The translations under genes were made by a program, and so were the position numbers. From contig CAZKDV010000039.1 of NCBI GenBank assembly GCA_964551645.1, forward strand, positions 1 to 20,516: a DNA stretch of 20,516 bases, given 5' to 3'. The notes below the pieces were generated by a model, which was not told the origin of the DNA, did not search any database, and saw only the letters and a program-made list of their open reading frames with translations. The stretch comes from CAZKDV01 sp964551645 (GTDB lineage: Bacteria > Bacteroidota > Bacteroidia > Bacteroidales > DTU049). This document shows, in pieces, positions 18,110 to 20,516 of the stretch (its first letter is position 1; the number at the start of each line of letters is the position of its first letter).

Positions 18110-18135
18110 AGTAAAAAGATGCCTTATTTTTTACT
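18110..18135. terminator. Possible bidirectional hairpin between convergent genes
   Basis: AGTAAAAA (18110-18117) and TTTTTACT (18128-18135) form a perfect 8-base stem with a 10-base loop. It lies between the repeat protein and the convergent glycosyltransferase and overlaps the latter's stop codon. The stem is AT-rich and has no separate T run, so its strength as a terminator is doubtful. Confidence 0.3.
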
Positions 18136-19125
18136 ACGGTTTAAAGTTAACAAACCAATTAAAGAGCCAAATCCGTAAGTAAAATGTAAAACCATAAAAG
18201 CCCATAAAATATGAATGAAAGTAGTTTTATCTGTTCGATCTTTGAATGAAAAAAATAATAATATTAAAACATAAACCGACAGTAATGAAGCTAATAATAC
18301 AAATAAAGCAAATGAAAAAAAACTGCCAACAATTCCAAAAATAATTCCCAAAACAAAACAAAGGGGAATAAAATGTCTGACGCTTAAAGATGAAAAATTC
18401 TTTGTTAAATACACAGCATATATATTCCACAAACCATTTCGGAAATTATTTTTTGCTAAAGCCAAAAAAGTTTCGCGTGCATAATATGTACAAGTAACAT
18501 CAGGGATAAGATATATTGAATATCCGGCTGAAACTACTCTTTTACTCCATTCAATATCATGATTGCGAATTAAACTGTCATTGTAATAACCAACTTTTTC
18601 AAATAATGATTTACGATACAAACCAAATGGAACAGTATCCACTTTTGTTGGAGTTTTCACCCCTAATCTGAACATTGAATTGCCCACACCTATAGGATGC
18701 GACAAAACTGTTTTAATCGCTATTGAAGTTGATGTTTTGAGCAAAACATCAGTAACTAACTGACCGCCAACACCATCAGCATCCAATGCTAAACTTTTAT
18801 CTATGAGGGTTTCAATATATTGAGGCGAATATAAAGCATGTGATCCAGCAATGAAAATCCACTCGTGAGAAGCATTTTTAATTCCTAAGTTCAGTCCGAA
18901 TTGCGTATATCGCTTTTCGTTCTTCAGAAGTTTAACAACTTGATGTTTTGCCGCTAACTCATTTACTATTTTAATTGTATTATCAGTACTGTCGGCATCA
19001 ACAAGCAAAATTTCGAGTAAAATATCTGGTGAAGTCCCATCAATTATTGACAGAATACACTTTTCAATATATTTTGCCTCATTGTAGCACGGAATAACTA
19101 CTGAAACAGAATGTTCTAAATCCAT
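18124..19125 (-). CDS. ExoA-like family 2 glycosyltransferase
   Basis: A 333-residue membrane-associated glycosyltransferase, probably extending a lipid-linked surface polysaccharide from a nucleotide sugar. The GT-A domain begins with VSVVIPCYNEAKYIEKC (residues 7-23) and has the nucleotide-binding LLVDADSTDNT (40-50). The segments GVGNSMFRLG (146-155), VDTVPFGLYRKSLFEKVGYY (162-181), RNHDIEWSKR (187-196) and the ARETFLALAKNNFRNGLWN stretch (216-234) fit the ExoA-like subgroup of GT2. Two or three C-terminal hydrophobic segments (about 252-295 and 305-326) complete the typical architecture. An oddity is that the position near residue 94, where the family normally has an acidic DxH/DxD-type motif, reads GSHALYS. 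The gene lies 25 bases after the GT4-type gene and is the last of this minus-strand polysaccharide operon. Confidence 0.85.
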   Translation of the reverse strand: MDLEHSVSVVIPCYNEAKYIEKCILSIIDGTSPDILLEILLVDADSTDNTIKIVNELAAKHQVVKLLKNEKRYTQFGLNLGIKNASHEWIFIAGSHALYSPQYIETLIDKSLALDADGVGGQLVTDVLLKTSTSIAIKTVLSHPIGVGNSMFRLGVKTPTKVDTVPFGLYRKSLFEKVGYYNDSLIRNHDIEWSKRVVSAGYSIYLIPDVTCTYYARETFLALAKNNFRNGLWNIYAVYLTKNFSSLSVRHFIPLCFVLGIIFGIVGSFFSFALFVLLASLLSVYVLILLFFSFKDRTDKTTFIHILWAFMVLHFTYGFGSLIGLLTLNRSKK

Positions 19126-19150
19126 TTTTGAGTACTTTTATATTTTTCAA

Positions 19151-20263
19151 TTAGTTGATTTTTAAATATAAATTTAACAACTTTTTTTCCTCTATATTCC
19201 AATTATATTTTGACAATACAATTTGTCTTCCATTTTCGCCCATTTGCTTAAGCATTTCCACATTTTGGAGCAAAGTATCAATAGCATCTGCAATTGCCTT
19301 AGTATCTAATGGATTTACACAAATGCCGCATTTATTATCCTCAACTATTGACCTAAACAAAGGGAAGTCGGAAGTAATTACAGGCACACCTGCCAATAAA
19401 TATTCAAATAATTTTATCGGCAAAGACTCCACATAATTTGGGAGTGGATGCAACAATACTAATCCTATACGCGAATTGCGAATAATATCAAAAACATCTT
19501 TTCTGTTTAAAAATCCATGCAAGCGTATATTTGAAAAATCGTGTTCTTTTTGAAGTTTATCAAATAACGATAAGTCGGAATCAAGAATATTTCCTGCCAA
19601 ATGCAGAGTAACATCACTTTCGGTTAAATTTACTGACTCAATCATTTCTTTTAAGCCCCTAACTTTTGCAATTCCACCAACATAGCATATATTGTTTGAA
19701 TTTCCGTAAAGATTAGCCGATTCAGCACTTTCGTCAGGAATAGGATAATTGCATACATCAATAGTATTTTTGTTTAGTTTTTGAAATTTACTTGCTATAA
19801 TTGGCGTTGCTGCAACTATTGCTGAAAAATGCTTAGATAGCCTTTGTTCATACTGCATGAAAAAAACAGAAATAAACTTCGCAATCGTTTTTGGCAAATA
19901 TGGTTTATTTAGCAATTGCTTGGGAACATCTTCGTGTACATCATAAATGACACTAAAACCTTTGTTTCTAAGTTTTTTTGTGTAAAATAAAAACTCAGGA
20001 TCATGAAAATGTATTAATGAAGGTTTTTTGTGCAACAATAACTTATAGATAAGTTTTCCTGTTTTAAAAAATCTATGATTCCTACTTTTTGGCTTTCCAA
20101 CATCAAAAACTTGAATATCGTCAACAAGTTCGTCTCCCCTGCCGTCAGCAACAACAAGGCAAACCGTGTATCCTGCTTTTTTTAGACTTTTGCACTCTTT
20201 GTGAAAAATCCTAATATCATCGCGAGGATGTGCAGTGGTGATGTGGTAAATAATCTTATCCAT
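19151..20263 (-). CDS. Family 4 glycosyltransferase (GT-B fold)
   Basis: A 370-residue retaining-type glycosyltransferase of the GT4 group, presumably adding a sugar to a lipid-linked polysaccharide intermediate on the cytoplasmic side. The N-terminal Rossmann half shows the ITTAHPRDDIRIFHKECKSL start, SLIHFHDPEFL and VIYDVHEDVPKQLL. The C-terminal half has NNICYVGGIAKVRGLKEMIE, the domain-1 region of GT4, and VTLHLAG. Its EX7E motif is ESLPIKLFE (Glu279 and Glu287), followed by AGVPVITSDFP, which binds the nucleotide sugar. The length is normal and no signal peptide is seen. The donor and acceptor are unknown. Its ATGGATAA start overlaps the stop codon of the upstream polymerase-like gene by 8 bases, which suggests translational coupling; the ExoA-like gene follows after 25 bases. 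Confidence 0.9.
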   Translation of the reverse strand: MDKIIYHITTAHPRDDIRIFHKECKSLKKAGYTVCLVVADGRGDELVDDIQVFDVGKPKSRNHRFFKTGKLIYKLLLHKKPSLIHFHDPEFLFYTKKLRNKGFSVIYDVHEDVPKQLLNKPYLPKTIAKFISVFFMQYEQRLSKHFSAIVAATPIIASKFQKLNKNTIDVCNYPIPDESAESANLYGNSNNICYVGGIAKVRGLKEMIESVNLTESDVTLHLAGNILDSDLSLFDKLQKEHDFSNIRLHGFLNRKDVFDIIRNSRIGLVLLHPLPNYVESLPIKLFEYLLAGVPVITSDFPLFRSIVEDNKCGICVNPLDTKAIADAIDTLLQNVEMLKQMGENGRQIVLSKYNWNIEEKKLLNLYLKIN

Positions 20264-20516
20264 TAGTCAATTGTTTTTTGAATAAAACATAGAGCAAAAC
20301 AATAAAAAACCACCCCCCCGACAAAATGGTTGTGGACAAAGCAGCCGAGCTTAAAATCATAATATTAAATAAGTTAAGACTTAATTTATTCTGAAAATCA
20401 GATGTAAATATAAGTTCTATCAAAACGAGAAGTAAAGATAGTAAAATACCTGATAATATAAGCCCTAAAACTCCAAAATTAGCATAATCATACATAAAAC
20501 TTGCAGCATTTACTGA
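20256..20516 (-). CDS. C-terminus of a putative polysaccharide polymerase (Wzy-like, partial)
   Basis: The frame is open to the window edge (first visible codon at 20516) and gives 86 residues; its start lies outside. The visible part has two strongly hydrophobic segments (GLILSGILLSLLLVLIELIF, and a second around the WFFIVLLYVLF end). It begins with an AASFMYDYANFGVLG stretch. An Ala-Asn-Phe-Gly turn before a hydrophobic helix resembles the last part of Wzy/O-antigen oligosaccharide-unit polymerases, and the position directly before two glycosyltransferase genes agrees. The family assignment is an inference from a short fragment. A run of seven C on the plus strand (20313-20319; G7 in the coding strand) encodes Gly-Gly here, which is unusual in this AT-rich sequence. 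The stop overlaps the next gene's start by 8 bases. Confidence 0.6.
   Translation of the reverse strand, partial: SVNAASFMYDYANFGVLGLILSGILLSLLLVLIELIFTSDFQNKLSLNLFNIMILSSAALSTTILSGGWFFIVLLYVLFKKQLTNG

Noticed and set aside
1..20516. A new defence, mobile or biosynthetic system
   Set aside because: Every large frame is a recognisable housekeeping, envelope or polysaccharide gene in normal order. I found no transposase, integrase, toxin-antitoxin pair, nuclease cluster or reverse transcriptase.

Overview
The window looks like a chromosomal segment of a low-GC member of the Bacteroidota. Three things point there. One secreted protein (16603-18030) ends in a type IX secretion (Por) sorting domain. 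Two genes have promoter-like sequences of the Bacteroidota type (TTG or TTTG, 20 bases, then TAnnTTTG) instead of -35/-10 boxes. Start codons lack recognisable Shine-Dalgarno sequences. The gene content is mostly core housekeeping. I see no prophage, insertion sequence, CRISPR array, tRNA or rRNA gene.

Layout. Positions 1-129 hold the 3' end of an unidentified plus-strand gene, closed by a hairpin terminator (148-194). Then come uppP (undecaprenyl-diphosphate phosphatase) and truB (tRNA pseudouridine-55 synthase), an apparent plus-strand pair. Convergent to truB, with only 4 bases between the stop codons, is a 2024-residue alpha-2-macroglobulin-like protein (1705-7779) that keeps its CxEQ thioester motif. 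It is preceded by a good promoter and a 304-base gap containing a nested inverted repeat. A small two-helix membrane protein of the DUF5652 type (8084-8284) follows.

From 8491 to 16393 the minus strand carries clpC, mnmE, a small SAM-dependent methyltransferase and mfd, in that order of transcription. clpC and mnmE are 1 base apart, and the methyltransferase and mfd are 16 bases apart. These genes serve proteolysis and stress response, tRNA wobble modification and transcription-coupled repair; tight spacing rather than shared function links them.

The divergent plus-strand gene at 16603-18030 encodes a secreted protein of seven internal repeats plus a C-terminal sorting domain. The window ends in the 3' edge of a minus-strand polysaccharide locus: the C-terminus of a putative polysaccharide polymerase (open at the window edge), a GT4-type glycosyltransferase overlapping it by 8 bases, and an ExoA-like GT2 glycosyltransferase 25 bases further on. 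UppP, at the other end of the window, recycles the lipid carrier that such loci normally use, but that is only a general pathway link.

No clearly new system is visible. The points most worth a second look are the G7 tract inside the polymerase end, the nested hairpin upstream of the macroglobulin gene, the macroglobulin without an adjacent pbpC, the seven-repeat sorted protein, and the replaced acidic motif in the ExoA-like enzyme.
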